This document shows positions 25,831 to 34,529 of a stretch of 53,106 nucleotides of DNA, one piece after another; the first letter of the stretch is position 1; each line of letters begins with the position of its first letter. The stretch lies in NCBI GenBank assembly GCA_964644555.1, contig CAZXWI010000001.1, positions 1 to 53,106 of the forward strand, given 5' to 3'. The notes below the pieces were generated by a model, which was given only the letters and a program-made list of their open reading frames with translations, was not told the DNA's origin and did no database searches. Made by a program: the position numbers and the translations under genes. The DNA is from RUG14186 sp964644555. Lineage in GTDB: Bacteria > Bacillota > Clostridia > Eubacteriales > Anaerofustaceae.

Positions 25831-25846
25831 CGGCACTCTCGTGCCG
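25831..25846 (-). terminator. Short hairpin downstream of the truncated secreted-protein gene
   Basis: CGGCAC-TCTC-GTGCCG, followed on the minus strand by TTTATT. A short stem, but placed as a terminator for the minus-strand gene ending at about 25934-25981. The rest of 25775-25930 shows no gene or repeat. Confidence 0.5.
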
Positions 25847-25933
25847 CTTGTCAGAGAAAAGGCAAAAATGAAATTCAAGATTTCACCTCTCGACTCTAAT
25901 CGCAAAGCCGAGGACTAAAACTTCATTGTCAAA

Positions 25934-26451
25934 TCACGAGTATACCATTGATAAGAGATTGTTGCCAGCTCTGCTTTCTGCTATAACAACCATTGCCGGG
26001 ATATCATCGTCTTTTTGTAATATTCGCTCGATTGTTGTATGCCCTGTGTTACACTTGCGAATGTAGCGGTAATATTTTCTATATTTACCGTAACCGAATA
26101 TTCCGCAGAAGCCCCTGCCTTATCGGTTGCCTTAAAAGTAAGGTTTATCGGCCCATAATACCATGTTTGGGTATATACGCTGCCTTCCAACTCAGCATAT
26201 GAGGAAGTTCCGGACTTAACCGCAGATGTAAGAGTGTCACCTTCGTCCGAATCCGAGAATCTGCTCGCTAAATAAAACGAATGAGGGCTGTAATAATACG
26301 CTGTATATGTTGTGAATGAGACCTCTACAACCACAGGAGCGTGGGTTTCTCCCTCATCTGCAAATGCAAATGACGTAAGCATAACAAACGCAATCAATAC
26401 AACCAACAGCAAAGCAATCAGCTTTTGTTTTTGGAATTTCGATTTTTTCAT
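25934..26451 (-). pseudogene. Secreted cadherin/Ig-like fragment, probably frameshifted
   Basis: Begins MKKSKFQKQK with a clear signal peptide ending about FAFA, then a beta-rich region (FSDSDEGDTLTSAV ... FKATDKAGASAEYSVTVNI) that looks like a cadherin or Ig-like surface domain. The reading frame stops at 25981. One base shift at a run of five A residues (about 26006) would continue as KDDDIPAMVVIAESRAGNNL and stop at 25934, which resembles the start of a prenyltransferase-like surface domain. At about 170 residues even the joined product is short, so this is a likely remnant of a larger surface protein. It lies 5 nt behind the TrmH gene, without a clear ribosome site. Confidence 0.5.
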
Positions 26452-26456
26452 CAAAT

Positions 26457-27266
26457 TTATTTATCTATTCCGAATTGGTAAAATGCCACAGCACTTGCCG
26501 CTGCCACATTGAGCGAATCCACACCGTTACTCATGGGAATCTTTACGGTGTAGTCGCATTTGTTAATGGTATCCTCCTCTAAGCCGTACCCCTCCGAACC
26601 TAAAACGACAGCGATTTTATCCGCCTTTATTGAATCTGCATCTCTTAAGCTTATCGAATTATCATTAAGAGCCATGGCTATCAATGTGTACCCCTTATCA
26701 TGCAAAAGCACTGTCCAATCCCCTTCGGGCAAATATGCCCACGGAATTTGAAACACAGTTGCCATACTAACACGAATTGCTCTTCTATACAACGGATCAC
26801 TGCCTTTATCCGTTAAAAGAACAGCCTCCATTCCCAAAGCCGCCGCAGAACGAAAGATTGCGCCTATATTGGTCGGATTCATTACATTTTCCAGTACCGC
26901 TATCTTTTTGTATTTTGACAGCATATCTTCGGCATCGGCAGGTTTCGGGCGTTTCATTGCACAAAGCATACCCCTTGTGAGATAAAATCCTGTAAGAGAA
27001 CAGAGTACATCCGCTTCGGAAACATATATCGGAATATCACCGCACCTACGAAGTAGCAAATCAGCCTTGTCGATATGACGTTTTTCCATAAGCACCGAAA
27101 CAGCCTCGCACCCTGCATCAAGCGCTCGCTCTATGACCATTGGGCTTTCTGCAATAAACAGCCCGTCATCGAATTCTGTGCAACTTATTAATTGCTTTTC
27201 GTTGAGTCTTGCATACACATCTAAATTTTTGTCGTTAAAGTTTTGTATCTCAATTATATTTTTCAT
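26457..27266 (-). CDS. TrmH/SpoU family RNA 2'-O-methyltransferase
   Basis: Seen: SPOUT motifs 1-3: ENVMNPTNIGAIFRSAAALG (residues about 133-152), VVLGSEGYGLEE and IPMSNGVDSLNVAAASA, the knotted SAM-binding fold of TrmH-type enzymes that methylate a 2'-hydroxyl in tRNA or rRNA. An N-terminal L30e-like domain of about 100 residues is present, as in 23S rRNA RlmB-type enzymes. Length 269. AAAGGA precedes the ATG. The promoter upstream has a G8 tract in its spacer. The exact RNA target is not predictable. Confidence 0.9.
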   Translation of the reverse strand: MKNIIEIQNFNDKNLDVYARLNEKQLISCTEFDDGLFIAESPMVIERALDAGCEAVSVLMEKRHIDKADLLLRRCGDIPIYVSEADVLCSLTGFYLTRGMLCAMKRPKPADAEDMLSKYKKIAVLENVMNPTNIGAIFRSAAALGMEAVLLTDKGSDPLYRRAIRVSMATVFQIPWAYLPEGDWTVLLHDKGYTLIAMALNDNSISLRDADSIKADKIAVVLGSEGYGLEEDTINKCDYTVKIPMSNGVDSLNVAAASAVAFYQFGIDK

Positions 27267-27292
27267 CTTGTTTTCCTTTGGATATATGATAA

Positions 27293-27320
27293 ATTATACC
27301 TGCACCCCCCCCAATTTCAA
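27293..27320 (-). promoter_or_regulatory. Promoter of the TrmH gene with a G8 tract in the spacer
   Basis: On the minus strand: -35 TTGAAA, 16-bp spacer containing eight consecutive G residues (C8 at 27305-27312 on the plus strand), -10 TATAAT. A homopolymer tract between -35 and -10 could change spacing by slippage. Confidence 0.6.
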
Positions 27321-27365
27321 CAAAAATAAAATATATGCGAAAGATTTATAACATATAAGTATAAC

Positions 27366-27392
27366 AATAACCACAGATTTTCTGTGGTTATT
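27366..27392 (-). terminator. Hairpin terminator downstream of the MATE gene
   Basis: AATAACCACAG / CTGTGGTTATT, an 11-bp stem 5 nt beyond the MATE stop. The following minus-strand sequence (GTTATACTT) is only moderately T-rich. Confidence 0.65.
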
Positions 27393-27397
27393 ATTGT

Positions 27398-28804
27398 CTA
27401 CATTAGATTTTTCGTATATATGCTTTTCCATTTGCCCGAATTGTATCTTAAAAAGAACAGCCCAAGCCCTACAAGTATTTCCACGGCACACAAAATTATA
27501 ACAGCCTTAAGCTCAAAGCCCAAAACTCTTACAAAAATGACCGAGCCCAAAACACGGAAAGTCCAATTTGTGAATGTGTTGACATAAAAACCGAATCTCG
27601 TATCGCCTGCGCCCCTTAATGCACCGGAGAATACCCACGATATCACTTGAGGCACTTGAATCAGCGCAAATACTCTAAGGCACTCTGCGGCAAGAGCCAC
27701 CACCTGTGTATCGGGTGAGAATATGCCTATAATACCTTCGGCAAAAACGAAAAGACCGCAGCCTGTAAAGAACATGGTTACAGAGCCAATCAATATGGTT
27801 TTACTTACAAATTTTTCCGCAAGAGGTATATTTCCAGCTCCCAGCGCTTGCCCAACCAATGTGGTAACGGCAGTCTGAAATGCAAAAGCCGGCATATACG
27901 AAAGAGATTCCGCCGTATCCACAAGCGATTTTGCGGCAATGCTGACCGTACCCAAATACGCTACGGTACTCGTTATTATTACACTTGCCGTCGAAACCGT
28001 TAAGCGCTCAAAGCAGGCAGGCAAGCTAATGGTAAATATCTGTTTTAACACTCTTTTATTGGGCTTCATATTGTCATGAATCGACACAGCATACTTATTT
28101 GATTTTGAGAATGTAGTCCTAATAGCCAAAACTCCCGCCACCAGCATTCCCAGCGAAGTAGCCACAGCCGCCCCTTTAATACCCATATCGGCACCATACA
28201 CATGGAATGAATATCCGAATAAACTGATTTCTCTTGATGGATATATCAAGAAAAAGTTAAATATCAAATTCACAATATTCATCACTGTGTTGTTTACAAG
28301 GGGTGTTTTGGTATCTCCATAACCTCGAAATACGGAATTGAGTATCAGCGAAGTTATAAGAAAGATTCTTCCCAAAGCGGTTATCAAATTATATTGTGCC
28401 GCATAATAGATTATATCGTTCCCCGCACCCATCCAAAGGGGTATCTTTTCGTATAAAACAATGCATATGATATAGGCAGGTAACCCCACAGCCACAATCA
28501 AAAACAACGCATGGCGCATAAGGTCCTTTACTTTATCATGTTCCCCTGCACCCACCGATTGAGCTACCAATGCGGTGATTCCCACGCACAAAGCAGATAT
28601 GCTTGAATTTATCATATATATAAACGGCGAATTTATCCCTACAGCCGCCGTTGCCCATGCGCCCAAAGAGCCTACCATTGCAGTGTCGGCATAACCAATC
28701 AAAGTCGTTAATATCTGCTCCAGCAAAACAGGCCATGCCAACATCAAAACGGTTTTAGCCGGGCTTTGCGATGAATCGGTCAGATTTATCGTTTTATTTT
28801 TCAT
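27398..28804 (-). CDS. MATE family efflux transporter
   Basis: 468 residues with about twelve membrane segments in two homologous halves. Seen: MLAWPVLLEQILTTLIGYAD at the N-terminus with MVGSLG, GINSPF, and in the second half GAGNIPLAEK and GALRGAGDTRFGFYV. These are hallmarks of the MATE (multidrug and toxin extrusion) family, Na+ or H+ driven exporters of cationic compounds. GAGGGACTGA precedes the ATG. It lies 57 nt downstream of a MocR-type regulator on the same strand, possibly co-transcribed. The substrate is unknown. Confidence 0.92.
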   Translation of the reverse strand: MKNKTINLTDSSQSPAKTVLMLAWPVLLEQILTTLIGYADTAMVGSLGAWATAAVGINSPFIYMINSSISALCVGITALVAQSVGAGEHDKVKDLMRHALFLIVAVGLPAYIICIVLYEKIPLWMGAGNDIIYYAAQYNLITALGRIFLITSLILNSVFRGYGDTKTPLVNNTVMNIVNLIFNFFLIYPSREISLFGYSFHVYGADMGIKGAAVATSLGMLVAGVLAIRTTFSKSNKYAVSIHDNMKPNKRVLKQIFTISLPACFERLTVSTASVIITSTVAYLGTVSIAAKSLVDTAESLSYMPAFAFQTAVTTLVGQALGAGNIPLAEKFVSKTILIGSVTMFFTGCGLFVFAEGIIGIFSPDTQVVALAAECLRVFALIQVPQVISWVFSGALRGAGDTRFGFYVNTFTNWTFRVLGSVIFVRVLGFELKAVIILCAVEILVGLGLFFLRYNSGKWKSIYTKNLM

Positions 28805-28861
28805 TCAGTCCCTCATATATCCTCAAATTTGCAATATAGATTGCATTATACATCTTTTAGG

Positions 28862-30271
28862 CTATGTATTCAATGTTAAAATTTCTTTTAATATTTCGAC
28901 AACCTCTTTTATTTCATTTTCCGAAAGAGAGCCGTACCCTAAAACGAGCGTAGGCTTTCTGTTTTCATTTCGGCATAAGCGTTCATATGACCCGATCCCC
29001 TTTAGCCTAAGCCCTCTTTTTTCAGCCTCGGAGCAAATAAATTCTTCCGATAGTCTACTGTTAAACGAAGCAATAAGGTGTATTCCCGTATGTTCTCCCG
29101 AAATTTGCACATTGTCTTTGCCAAATTTTTCATATAACTCACCAACTAATAAGTCCCGCCTTTTTCGGTATATTACCCTTATTCTGAAAAGGTGTCTGGC
29201 AAAATGCCCACCCTCTATGAACTTCGCAAGCGTGTGCTGTTCCATTCGTGATACAGTTACGGCATACGAAGAAAACATCTTTTTAAACCCAGCCACCATC
29301 GACTCGGGCAAAACCATATAAGCAATTCTTATAGACGGAGCCAAGCACCTTGAAAATGTTCCGAAATATATCACCTTATCGTTGCAATCAAGCCCCTGCA
29401 ATGCGTTTATAGGCTTACGGTCAAAACGAAATTCGCTGTCGTAATCATCTTCTATTATATAATGTTCATCACTCTCTTTTGCCCAGGATAGCAATCTATA
29501 ACGGTTTGCTACAGGCATACTTGCCCCTGTAGGGTATTGGTGAGCAGGGGTTACATATACTATATCGGCAGAGCTTTGTTTTATATCCTCTATCCTAATT
29601 GATGATTCGTCTACACCGGCTAAAGCCACCTCGCACCCATTATTTGAAATAATCTCATATGCTTTTTTATATCCGGGCTCTTCCATAACAAACTTTTTGC
29701 CTCTGAAATAACAAGCTAAAAGCCCCAACAGATATTCCGAACCCGCCCCCACAAATATCTGAGTGGGTGAAGATTTTACCCCACGGTATTCATGCAAATA
29801 ATCGTTTATAGCATTTCTTAGGACATTATCCCCAAAGCCTTCGCCGTAGCCCAGTAAGCTGTCCCCATAACTTAAAACCTCTCTTTGCAGCCGACCCCAT
29901 ATTTTATACGGAAAAAGATTCGCATCGGTGCTGCCGGTTGTGGCATCATATAAATACGCTGTAACTTCGGCCTTTTCTGCATATGACTTTCGGGTGGGCA
30001 TATCTTTATTTCCTAAATATAGATCCTCATCACATACATAAAATCCGCTTTGCGGCTTAGATGAAATATACCCCTCCGATGCCAGCATTTGATATGCACA
30101 GTCCACGGTATTTACGCTCACATCCAAATTTTGCGCAAGCTTTCGCTTTGACGGAAGCTTTTGATTTTTCACAAGGTTTCCGTTTTTTATTTCATCTACG
30201 ATAAAATCGTATATTTGCATATACAGCGGCACTTTAGAGCCATAGTCCAAATCTATTGCCAAATTATACAT
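28862..30271 (-). CDS. MocR/PdxR-type GntR regulator with aminotransferase domain
   Basis: An N-terminal GntR winged helix (PLYMQIYDFIVDEIKNG ... LPSKRKLAQNLDVSVNTV, about residues 15-75) is joined by a linker to a fold-type I aminotransferase-like domain. Seen there: EEPGYKKAYEI, TPAHQYPTGASMP, IIEDDYDSEFRFD, and the PLP-lysine region reading GTFSRCLAPSIRIAYM. The usual lysine of GS.SK.. is an arginine or cysteine here, so Schiff-base formation may be lost. The ATG at 30271 (GGAGGG upstream) was chosen over the longer frame, which runs into the divergent promoter. It is divergent from an ECF S-component gene, which it may regulate; MocR proteins of the PdxR class sense PLP. Confidence 0.85.
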   Translation of the reverse strand: MYNLAIDLDYGSKVPLYMQIYDFIVDEIKNGNLVKNQKLPSKRKLAQNLDVSVNTVDCAYQMLASEGYISSKPQSGFYVCDEDLYLGNKDMPTRKSYAEKAEVTAYLYDATTGSTDANLFPYKIWGRLQREVLSYGDSLLGYGEGFGDNVLRNAINDYLHEYRGVKSSPTQIFVGAGSEYLLGLLACYFRGKKFVMEEPGYKKAYEIISNNGCEVALAGVDESSIRIEDIKQSSADIVYVTPAHQYPTGASMPVANRYRLLSWAKESDEHYIIEDDYDSEFRFDRKPINALQGLDCNDKVIYFGTFSRCLAPSIRIAYMVLPESMVAGFKKMFSSYAVTVSRMEQHTLAKFIEGGHFARHLFRIRVIYRKRRDLLVGELYEKFGKDNVQISGEHTGIHLIASFNSRLSEEFICSEAEKRGLRLKGIGSYERLCRNENRKPTLVLGYGSLSENEIKEVVEILKEILTLNT

Positions 30272-30365
30272 ACGCCCTCCAAACTGATACCTAAATAATA
30301 TCATAAACTGAGCATTTAAAGAATACCACTTTTCTGTTATCTTATATAAATCAAAGGAGAATGAT

Positions 30366-30917
30366 ATGAAAAGCACCTCTATTAGAAAAGTAACCATGAT
30401 AGGGCTTATGTCGGCATTGGTTTTTGTGGGGACTCACATAAGAATAAAAATCCCGGTAGGGCTTGACGGAACAATGCTTCATCTGGGCAATGTTTTCTGT
30501 CTTTTATCGGGGATAATTTTCGGGCCTGTTTCAGGGGGGCTTGGTGCAGGACTTGGCAGTGCCATATTTGATTTAAGCAGCGAGTATGCCTCGGAAGTAT
30601 GGATAACATTTATCAATAAATTCGCAATGGGCTTTGTTTCGGGGTTTTTGTCAAAGCATTTACCGAAAAATCTAAACTTTACCCTATCCAAAACCATATC
30701 GGCATTGTGCGGTTCATTGACATATATTATTCTTTATATAGGAAAAACCTACATATATAACCGCTGTATATATTCTCTGCCCATTGAGGGTGTAATGGCT
30801 GTAGTCGGAGTAAAAGCCGCAGTAACTTCGGTAAATTGCTTGATTGCTGTAGTAATAAGTGTGCTATTTGCAAGGGCATTAAAAGAGCCGCTTTCAAAAT
30901 CGGGAATACATTATTAG
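30366..30917 (+). CDS. ECF transporter S component (vitamin-type substrate-binding membrane subunit)
   Basis: 183 residues with about five or six membrane segments. It has the N-terminal MIGLMSALVFVGTHIRIKIP and LGNVFCLLSGIIFGPVSG segments characteristic of energy-coupling-factor S subunits, which bind a vitamin and dock on a shared EcfAAT module encoded elsewhere. A strong AAAGGAG precedes the ATG. It is divergent, with a 94-bp gap, from the MocR/PdxR-type regulator, so a pyridoxine-related substrate is a reasonable inference but not shown by sequence. Followed by a bidirectional terminator. Confidence 0.85.
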   Translation: MKSTSIRKVTMIGLMSALVFVGTHIRIKIPVGLDGTMLHLGNVFCLLSGIIFGPVSGGLGAGLGSAIFDLSSEYASEVWITFINKFAMGFVSGFLSKHLPKNLNFTLSKTISALCGSLTYIILYIGKTYIYNRCIYSLPIEGVMAVVGVKAAVTSVNCLIAVVISVLFARALKEPLSKSGIHY

Positions 30918-30922
30918 ATAAA

Positions 30923-30954
30923 AAGACCTTCGTATATTAAATTACAAAGGTCTT
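30923..30954. terminator. Bidirectional terminator between the ECF gene and the HydF operon
   Basis: AAGACCTT / AAGGTCTT with a 16-nt AT-rich loop; T-runs follow on both strands (ATTTTTATTT on plus, TTTTTATC on minus). It ends the plus-strand ECF gene and the minus-strand nitrogenase-like/HydF operon. Confidence 0.8.
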
Positions 30955-31042
30955 ATTTTTATTTACAAACTTAGCTTTTAAATATAATATAATATTTCCG
31001 ATATTTCGTGCATTATTTTTCCGCTACAGAGAAATCATAACT

Positions 31043-32257
31043 TTACTTATTTTTCTCTTTCAAATAATCTTCGTACAAATCGGGAAGAACTTTGACTCCT
31101 CTTTCCAATATGCCATTCATATACGCAATAGCCAAGCCATAATTCGTCATCGGCACATTTTGGTCAAAAGCACATTTTGTGCGGTATACAAGCTCTCTTG
31201 TGTTGAGCATACAGCCTCCGCAGTGCAAAATAAGCGAATATTTGCTTAAGTCATCCGGAAATCCCGTGCCGCTTGAAAGCTCTATATCAAAATTTGCATT
31301 TGTTCTTTCTTTAAGCCAATGCGGTATCTTGACGCTACCGATGTCATCGCATTGCCTGTGATGAGTGCAGCCCTCCGCTATAAGCACGGTGTCGCCGTCT
31401 TTAAGCCTGTCGATTGCCGTAACCCCCATAACGGCTTCTCTTAAAAAGCCCTTGTGCCTTGCAAGCAATATCGAAAATGATGTAAGAGGAACATCATCGG
31501 GAGTAAGCTTTGAAACAAGCCCAAACACCTGAGAGTCCGTAATTACCATTTTGGGCTTTTTCGATAAAGATTCCAAAGTTTTACTAAGTTCTGTTTCTTT
31601 ACACATAGCAACGATTGCATTCGCATCTAACACATCACGCATCATCATTTGCTGGGGTAGTATCATTCTGCCTTTAGGTGCCGAAGAATCTATGGGAGTA
31701 ACCAAAACCACAATATCCCCATCAGACAACAAATCTTTTACCAAGGGAATCTCTTCATCGTTCGGTTTAAGATAAGCAAGCTTTTCTTTTAATTCGTAAA
31801 TTCCTATATTTTTTTCGGCACTGACATATATTTCATTTTCGCTTGGCTCAGAGTGGTTCGGTTTCATCTCGCATTTGTTATAAGCAATAATATAATTTAT
31901 TTTTTTATCCTCAAACAGCGAAACAAGCTCCCTATCAAGAGAAGTGATTCCCTTTTGTATATCCACCACCAAAACTGCGATATCCGTTTTATTCAGAACC
32001 TGTTTTGTCTTTTTCACTCTCAAAAGACCGAGTTCGCCCTCGTCATCATACCCCGGAGTGTCGATTATCATAACAGGCCCTAACGGCAAAAGCTCCATGG
32101 ATTTGCTCACAGGGTCGGTGGTCGTGCCTTTAGTGTCGGAAACAACCGCCAAATCCTGATTGGTAACCGCATTCACAAGGCTTGATTTTCCTGCGTTTCG
32201 AAGCCCGAAAAAACCTATATGAACCCTCTCTGCCGAGGGTGTATCGTTAAGCCCCAT
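31043..32257 (-). CDS. hydF: [FeFe]-hydrogenase H-cluster maturation GTPase
   Basis: GTP-binding scaffold that carries the assembled [2Fe] subcluster precursor in hydrogenase maturation. Seen: N-terminal Ras-like G domain with P-loop GLRNAGKSS (18-26), G2/G3 region GTTTDP and DTPGYDDEGE, and an NKCE G4. The C-terminal Fe-S domain has the HydF ligand pattern Cys297-x-His299 (CTHH) and His345-Cys346-x2-Cys349 (HCGGC). All five characteristic residues are intact and the length of 404 matches the family. It is the last gene of the nitrogenase-like/HydE operon, 29 nt after the lipoprotein gene; GGGAGG precedes the ATG. No hydG or hydA lies in the window, so the client is unknown. Confidence 0.9.
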   Translation of the reverse strand: MGLNDTPSAERVHIGFFGLRNAGKSSLVNAVTNQDLAVVSDTKGTTTDPVSKSMELLPLGPVMIIDTPGYDDEGELGLLRVKKTKQVLNKTDIAVLVVDIQKGITSLDRELVSLFEDKKINYIIAYNKCEMKPNHSEPSENEIYVSAEKNIGIYELKEKLAYLKPNDEEIPLVKDLLSDGDIVVLVTPIDSSAPKGRMILPQQMMMRDVLDANAIVAMCKETELSKTLESLSKKPKMVITDSQVFGLVSKLTPDDVPLTSFSILLARHKGFLREAVMGVTAIDRLKDGDTVLIAEGCTHHRQCDDIGSVKIPHWLKERTNANFDIELSSGTGFPDDLSKYSLILHCGGCMLNTRELVYRTKCAFDQNVPMTNYGLAIAYMNGILERGVKVLPDLYEDYLKEKNK

Positions 32258-32286
32258 AGTATACCTCCCGATATAGTTATTTTAGT

Positions 32287-33390
32287 TTATTTGAATGCAG
32301 CAGCATCTTTGCCCGGTGAGAATATCTTTTGAGCCTGCTCATCGGTAAGGGTAATATCGAATACCGCTTCGTAATAATCTTTTGTTTCCTGAGTTATATC
32401 AATATCGCTGAAAATTTCGGGATAAACGGTTTTTGCAAGCCACATGAGCGTAACAGGAGTATCTACTCCGCAAGTATAACTTCTGTACATACCAAGGGGC
32501 ATTTTGCTTACCTTATTGTTTTCAACTGCGGCAATTCCGCTCCAATCAAAGCTGCCTATAGTATTGTTGTATAAATCATACGGCAATGCCTGGTTAAAGT
32601 TGGTAATAAGTATTCTGTCGGGATTCCATGTGTATACCTGTTCAAGGTTTACCTGAGTTGAATAAGCTGTTTCCATTTCTTCGCCGACATTTTTTGCGCC
32701 AATGGCATCAGCCCACCATTGTCCAAAGAATTTTTTGCCCGATGTGGTTATCATTGTGTCGTTATATTGGAAAAGGAAAAATACTTTTTCTCTCTCTTCG
32801 TTCGAAAGTGATGCCACTCTTTGCTGAACGAAATCATACTTTTCTTCGCTGTATTGTTTAACAAGATCGGCTCTGTCGTTTTCGGGGAATAATTCCGACA
32901 AAAGAGCTATCCAGTTGTTAAGAGTTTCTATTGCATCATAATCCCATTTGCCTGCCGAAATTCCTATAGCCGCAAAGCCCGCATCTTTAAGCTGAGTACC
33001 TATCTGTTCGGATTCGGCACTGTAGAATACAACATCGGGATCAAGTTTGATTATTTCTTCGATATTGATATTAGTTCCGTCAATAAATGCTGTCTGTGCA
33101 TTTAAAATTTCAGGATATAATTCCGATAAGAGGCTGTTCTGTGCGGCACTCATGCTCGGCTGAGCAATACCCACCAATTTTTCCGCAGAATCAAAGAATA
33201 CAGCCAAAACCGACGGAAGCGGATAAATATCGCATACGACTATACGCTCGATATTTTTCGGCACTTCCACCTCATTGTCAGCATGATCGATAATGGTTAT
33301 GGTGTCGGAAGAATTATTTCCGTTCGTTGTGCAACCGAATAACCCAATTACGGTTACTGCTACCAAAAGTAAAGCAACTAATTTTTTCAT
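32287..33390 (-). CDS. FepB/BtuF-type substrate-binding lipoprotein of the nitrogenase-like operon
   Basis: Lipoprotein signal (MKKLVALLLVAVTVIGLFGC, Cys20 as lipid site) followed by a type III binding-protein fold. Seen: VEVPKNIERIVVCD, IIKLDPDVVFYSAES, a long middle helix, and VEKNKVSKMPLG-like SBP sequence near the C-terminus. This is the extracytoplasmic receptor for the FecCD permease and FecE-fusion ATPase in the same operon; no other receptor gene is in the operon. It starts in an ATGA overlap with the nitrogenase-like subunit gene, with AAGGAG upstream. Divergent from the 15 kb FepB-like protein. Ligand unknown: a metal, metal chelate or oxyanion. Confidence 0.85.
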   Translation of the reverse strand: MKKLVALLLVAVTVIGLFGCTTNGNNSSDTITIIDHADNEVEVPKNIERIVVCDIYPLPSVLAVFFDSAEKLVGIAQPSMSAAQNSLLSELYPEILNAQTAFIDGTNINIEEIIKLDPDVVFYSAESEQIGTQLKDAGFAAIGISAGKWDYDAIETLNNWIALLSELFPENDRADLVKQYSEEKYDFVQQRVASLSNEEREKVFFLFQYNDTMITTSGKKFFGQWWADAIGAKNVGEEMETAYSTQVNLEQVYTWNPDRILITNFNQALPYDLYNNTIGSFDWSGIAAVENNKVSKMPLGMYRSYTCGVDTPVTLMWLAKTVYPEIFSDIDITQETKDYYEAVFDITLTDEQAQKIFSPGKDAAAFK

Positions 33391-34529
33391 TCTAAATTTC
33401 TCCTTACAAATTCATTAAAATTTTCTACCAAATTAGGTATTTCTTTTCTGTAAATTCTGCCCGAAAAAGCTTCGTGCGGCAAATTTACGAATTTCGCACC
33501 CGTTGGACAAATGGGTTTATACATCTTATCCGCAATGATGATTTTTGCCTTTTCCAAGTGCGGTATTATTTCATCTTCATCGATAGCCGAAATGCATCCG
33601 TCTCCGATAAAAATGTCATCAATGTCAGTGGCGCAAATTACATTTGCACCGTATCCCGAATGATAATAAAGTGCATTGGCTAACGAAAGCGAAGTAACAC
33701 CTTCTCCGATTATTACCACATCGTCATTCACAAATGTTTTCGGAAGATAGTTTTCTTTAGTTTCAGCCGATAATTTTATCTTATCTATAATATTATCGCT
33801 GAACTCATCACCGTATAAAGCACCTACAACATACGGGATATTAAACCTTTTCTCTAATACTTTTGCGGCTCTCATTGCACAGGACGAAACTACCAAATTT
33901 ACCTTTGCATGTTTTGCTTTAATCATATTCTCGTATGTGTCATTCATTGCCCATACAGAATTGACTTTGATATTGTTTTTCTCAAGTTTTTTTCTTAAAG
34001 ATATATCAGAACCGTTTATCGAAAAATCAAGGGGAGTAACGCCCAAAATGTTTACGCTGAGTTCATCAGATGCCACTTCGTCATCACTGCAAATTCTCTC
34101 GGCAAATTGCTCAAATGCAAGATCTGCTCCTCTGACATACGAATGCATTCCATCGGTTGGAATACCGAATGAAATTATTCCGGTATCTTCTTGTATTTCA
34201 CGGGCTATTGCAGGAATATCCACTCCCGTCATCATCGGTATGGGAGTGCCTGCTATGGCAATGAATTTCGGCTTAAGCACCTCGGCAGCCTTTTTTATAT
34301 CAGATATCAATTTGTCATCATCGCCCAATATTGCTTCGGTTTCGGTTATTGCCGAAATATATACCATGCTGTCCATGTCGTACCATCTCGGTTCGTCATG
34401 GGTGCCGTATGTGGAATTGCACCCTGATGCATCATGCATTATGCACATACCGCCCAATTCGTATAAAGCAGAACATACACCCGATGTATCCGAAGCATAT
34501 GTGGATATTATTTTAGCTGTTTGTTTCAT
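33387..34529 (-). CDS. Nitrogenase component-1-like subunit (second subunit)
   Basis: 380 residues of nitrogenase superfamily component 1 (NifD/K/E/N-like). Seen: an N-terminal Cys19 and the CIMHDASGC block with Cys37, which sit where P-cluster-type cysteines lie in NifD/K; IAGTPIPMMTGVDIPAI; VNLVVSSCAMRAAKVLEKRF; GVTPLDFSI. The position of the third cluster cysteine (T-x-C-v in homologues) reads AGTP here. The ATG at 34529 overlaps the upstream TGA (ATGA) and has GGAGG upstream; the GTG at 34535 is too close. Forms a probable heteromer with the gene upstream. Length is short compared with NifK (about 520). Likely scaffold or reductase, not N2-fixing. Confidence 0.82.
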   Translation of the reverse strand: MKQTAKIISTYASDTSGVCSALYELGGMCIMHDASGCNSTYGTHDEPRWYDMDSMVYISAITETEAILGDDDKLISDIKKAAEVLKPKFIAIAGTPIPMMTGVDIPAIAREIQEDTGIISFGIPTDGMHSYVRGADLAFEQFAERICSDDEVASDELSVNILGVTPLDFSINGSDISLRKKLEKNNIKVNSVWAMNDTYENMIKAKHAKVNLVVSSCAMRAAKVLEKRFNIPYVVGALYGDEFSDNIIDKIKLSAETKENYLPKTFVNDDVVIIGEGVTSLSLANALYYHSGYGANVICATDIDDIFIGDGCISAIDEDEIIPHLEKAKIIIADKMYKPICPTGAKFVNLPHEAFSGRIYRKEIPNLVENFNEFVRRNLE

